Source of the DNA: Patellaria atrata CBS 101060
Taxonomy: Eukaryota; Ascomycota; Dothideomycetes; Patellariales; Patellariaceae
Direction of reading: 5' to 3'
NCBI GenBank assembly: GCA_010093705.1
Contig: MU006101.1
Coordinates: 543,673-607,672 of the forward strand
Length of the DNA: 64,000 bases
Shown: one piece after another, positions 61,294-64,000 of the stretch
Position numbering within the stretch: position 1 is the stretch's first letter
Layout: every line of letters begins with the position of its first letter
Made by a program: the position numbers and the translations under genes
Notes under the pieces: model-generated
Databases searched by the model: none
What the model was told of the DNA's origin: nothing
Seen by the model: the letters and a program-made list of their open reading frames with translations, nothing else

Positions 61294-61967
61294 TCAGTGA
61301 GACTCATCGCGGATAAGAGCGACGATCATGCTGTAGAGGTAGAAGAAGAACATGATCAGGTGGAAACCGAGCTTGATAAATGATTCCTGTCGAGATAGTT
61401 AATATGGCAACTGGGGGATACATCAGGGTAATGCGAGTTTGATAAGGTATCACGCACCTTCTTATGAACGTTAAGTTTCCGGAAAATTTCAGTTGCGTCT
61501 AGTAAGTGTTGATTTTCAAAAATTCTGCAGGTTCTTAGTTCGTACTTTTATTAATCGGCGTGGAGTATGCAACACACTTCTTTCCATTATACGCAAGTAG
61601 TGGGATGTTCAACAACAAGGGTAGCCAGTATCCGTTGATGAGGAACAGGACGGTAAGAAAGGCATGGACGGCGGCTTCTGGGACAATATAGGTGTTGAGC
61701 CTGTTACATAAATCGATTGGATTGATGTAGTCACTGGAGATCAAGCCGGTTAGCTATTGGTATCGCTATCATGTGTTTGGATATCGATTTGAGTAGGGCT
61801 GAGAATCGCAACGCCATGCTTTTCTCAAAGTATATAGAATAACAGTCGGCCAGAACAGTAACTTACCACTCAAGATCACTGTACATAATCGTGAAGAAAA
61901 CCTGTAGGAAGAGATTTACAGCGTTTATCAGGACGGCCAGCAGATACAGCCATGCTTCTCCGGACAT
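61294..61967 (-). CDS. ERV14: Erv14/cornichon ER cargo receptor
   Basis: Four exons (61967-61867, 61733-61578, 61524-61458, 61386-61294) join in frame into 138 residues, exactly the usual fungal length. It packages transmembrane cargo into COPII vesicles at the ER. It begins [20 protein letters not shown] and has the near-invariant [14 protein letters not shown] with [20 protein letters not shown]. The C-terminal [20 protein letters not shown] is followed by a last membrane helix ending in RDESH. One donor is GTGTGT and one GTGCGT, weaker than the rest, but both are needed to give the conserved text. Only partial pieces appear as open frames because the exons are short. Confidence 0.97.
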
Positions 61968-62611
61968 TTTTGACTTTTGTGGGCGCGACAACTAAGCGTC
62001 GCCGAGGTACAGTAATCGATAAGATAGCAATTAGAGGTTGGCCAGATCGACTGGCACTGAGGAGGACTTCCGGTTAGATGTTGCGATCAAAAAGTGAACT
62101 CGCGTGGTATGTCAAGGCGGCAGAGCTCGATGTTTGCCGGGGGCAGGGGTATGAAAATACGCCGACTCTAGCTAATCTGGTTTGTTGTAGAAGAGTATCA
62201 GAGCTTAGAGATCGACTTTGTTAAACCACGGAGGTGTTGATAGGGAAGCAGAGGATATGGGACGTTGTCGATGAATTGGATGAGGTCACAACCTGAAAAT
62301 CCAGCCTTGAGTAGCGGGCGTTCATGCATATTTTGGCGTGCTTTTCATGAGGCCGGCTGTAACCTCCGGTTTACAACTACAGTACAACTCGTGAAGAGCG
62401 TGTACAGATTTTGGCACAAGAGATCGTATAACATATAATAGATGTGTTTTAAGATCTTGGTATGGTTTTGTGTAATGCTAGAATAGATGCACCAGAATGA
62501 ACATCTGTCACCGACTACCCCTGACAACACCATACCCAACACGCTCCCTAACGCTTACTACAACTAAGAGACCTTCTCCAGTAATGCGAAGACAATAGTC
62601 GAAACACGGCA
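61968..62611. other. Spacer between ERV14 and the aminopeptidase gene
   Basis: The ERV14 promoter and the 3' flank of the aminopeptidase gene. No gene-like frame. Confidence 0.5.
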
Positions 62612-64000
62612 CTAGGTACTCGCCGTGCCATTAGTGCTAATAACAGAGGATGTACCTTTGGTTTCGCTACTTTGTCCAGGCATTGGTACAGGACCCCCTG
62701 GAGAATCTGGCAACCTCGCTGTCAAAATCTCAACACCATCTTCAGTGACCAGTAATGTGTGCTCTACTATCATGTCAGTATGGGATCTTGGATTATGGGT
62801 TATGGGAACACCAACCGAACTGGGCGGACCTCAAACCATCTTGTGTTGTACTAGTCCAGTCGTCCGGCCACGTCTTATCCTTGTGTGTACCTAGATTGAT
62901 CATTGGCTCTATTGTAAAGCACATTCCAGGCTTTGCTTGCCCCACAGCTTTGTTTTTGGCGTAATGAGGAACATTTGGTGCACAATGGAAGAGTTGGTTG
63001 ACGCCGTGACCGCAATACGTTCTGACCGCAGAACAATTTTTACTCTTGGCATATTTCTCTATTACATTGCCTGGATCACGGAAGAGCATGCCTGGTTTGA
63101 CGAGTTTAATGGACTCATTGAGACACTCCCTTGCTGTTTCGACAACTCGCACTGCGTCTGGGTCGTCCAATGCCTTCTGGCCGATGTAATATGTCTCGTT
63201 CAAATCACCGTGGAAACCGCCGTGATACAAAGTGACGTCAATGTTCAATATGTCACCATCCTGTAAGACCCTTTGGTCCGGAATTCCGTGACAAATGGTT
63301 TCATTTATAGACGTACAGACTGATTTAGGAAACCGGCAATAGTTTAACGGCGAAGGATATGACTAGGAAATAGTTAGCTCTCGACATGACTCCAGCAATG
63401 CAGAAACCCTCTCACATTTCTTTCAATACAAGCATTGTGCACTATCTCATCAATATAGTCCGTTGTAACTCCAGGTTTTGCCGCTCTCGCCGCAATGTCT
63501 AAAACCTCCCTTGCTAATCTGCACACTTTGCGCATAGCATCTTGACCCTTCTTGTCAAGTATGGTAATATTGTGTCTACCCACAAATTGTCTTTCGGAAC
63601 GAGGAATACCGTCTTTGGCGTAATCGGGAAGCTGGATATGCGACGGTACTTCTCTTCGCGGCGAAAGGGGGTATACAGGTCGTAGTGAACCCGCAAATAG
63701 GAAAGTCGGGAATGGATTGTAATGGCCGGTGTCTGGATCGGGTTTAGATATGACGTTTGGAGGTATGAAATTTCGAAAGATATTACTTTGAGACTTATGT
63801 AAAGATTTGTGTTCGCCCTTAACCTTCTGTCAGTTTGAGTGATCTTGAGGTAAAATGACTGGCTAACCATGTACCCAATTTCTCTTAAAGCAATCTTGTG
63901 AGCAGAAGAAGCTATCCTTACCCATCTTCTGGCACGTCGGGCATTGTAACGCACCCGCGTCCTTGTCGCAATCTGCTCCAAGACATTTCCGCTTTTGCGC
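62612..64000 (-). CDS. MAP1: Methionine aminopeptidase 1, 5' end cut by the window edge
   Basis: Removes the initiator Met from nascent proteins at the ribosome. Four exons are visible (64000-63875, 63817-63416, 63362-62816, 62763-62612), 408 codons in frame. Only a few N-terminal residues should be missing. The N-terminal zinc finger that marks type 1 eukaryotic enzymes is present (KCLGADCD, then [22 protein letters not shown]). The pita-bread catalytic domain has the metal ligands in [10 protein letters not shown] and [10 protein letters not shown] (Asp, Asp), a His in [17 protein letters not shown] (Glu) and [13 protein letters not shown] (Glu). The last Glu is built across the third intron. 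A Ser/Thr-rich tail of about 25 residues follows the domain. Confidence 0.95.

Noticed and set aside
1-64000. tRNA, 5S rRNA, transposase or retroelement coding regions
   Set aside because: I looked for the T-loop consensus, the fungal 5S sequence and typical element domains in the frames and found none. A small or decayed copy could be missed without tRNAscan or RepeatMasker.

Overview
The window is nuclear DNA of a filamentous ascomycete (Pezizomycotina). The signs are short GT-AG introns (about 45-145 nt), CTAAC-type branch points and a typical fungal gene set: a DUF3176 protein, a TRI12-type efflux pump, a microbial rhodopsin, GPI transamidase PIG-U, the Dsc E3 ligase subunit with DUF1746, and Erv14. 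The style of the gene-poor spacers would fit Leotiomycetes, but that placement is inference. I found no tRNA, rRNA or CRISPR array, and no transposon or retroelement coding region.

Layout from left to right. 1-2.9 kb holds no convincing gene, but has an A7T microsatellite and four or five diverged copies of a TATATAC-containing repeat. 2.9-6.6 kb carries two minus-strand genes: succinate-semialdehyde dehydrogenase and a PAP2-type membrane protein. 7.6-8.9 kb holds an unrecognised, possibly decayed gene with a YG(I/V)K repeat. 9.8-16.1 kb has a small secreted protein, a DUF3176 membrane protein and an SMP-30/gluconolactonase-like protein, all on the plus strand. 16.1-23.9 kb is a gene desert, followed by a bZIP transcription factor. 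25.6-29 kb is empty. 29-36 kb holds the divergent DUF1746/Dsc4-like and PIG-U genes, a second small secreted protein and a TRI12-family transporter. 36-44 kb is nearly empty apart from a secreted GH16 enzyme. 44-51 kb has a Cys-rich unknown protein, a short-chain dehydrogenase and an F-box protein. A degenerate 18-bp minisatellite lies at 51.6-52.2 kb. 53-64 kb is the most conserved part: a ZIP zinc transporter, a proton-pump-type rhodopsin, PRP17/CDC40, ERV14 and methionine aminopeptidase 1, which runs off the right edge.

Conserved housekeeping genes (PIG-U, Dsc4-like, PRP17, ERV14, MAP1) alternate with long spacers that hold accessory genes (two small secreted proteins, GH16, the efflux pump, the DUF3176 protein). 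No secondary-metabolite cluster or operon-like unit is evident, and the rhodopsin has no carotenoid gene beside it in the window. Exon models were built by hand from splice signals. Every multi-exon model given as a CDS keeps an intact frame across its junctions.

The most unusual non-coding signal is the 9-mer GTACTGTAC/GTACAGTAC. I count at least 16 exact copies, all between genes, where about 0.5 would be expected by chance. I have not seen a clearly novel defence or metabolic system. The best leads are this motif, the diverged repeat families, the unrecognised gene near 8 kb and the small secreted proteins.
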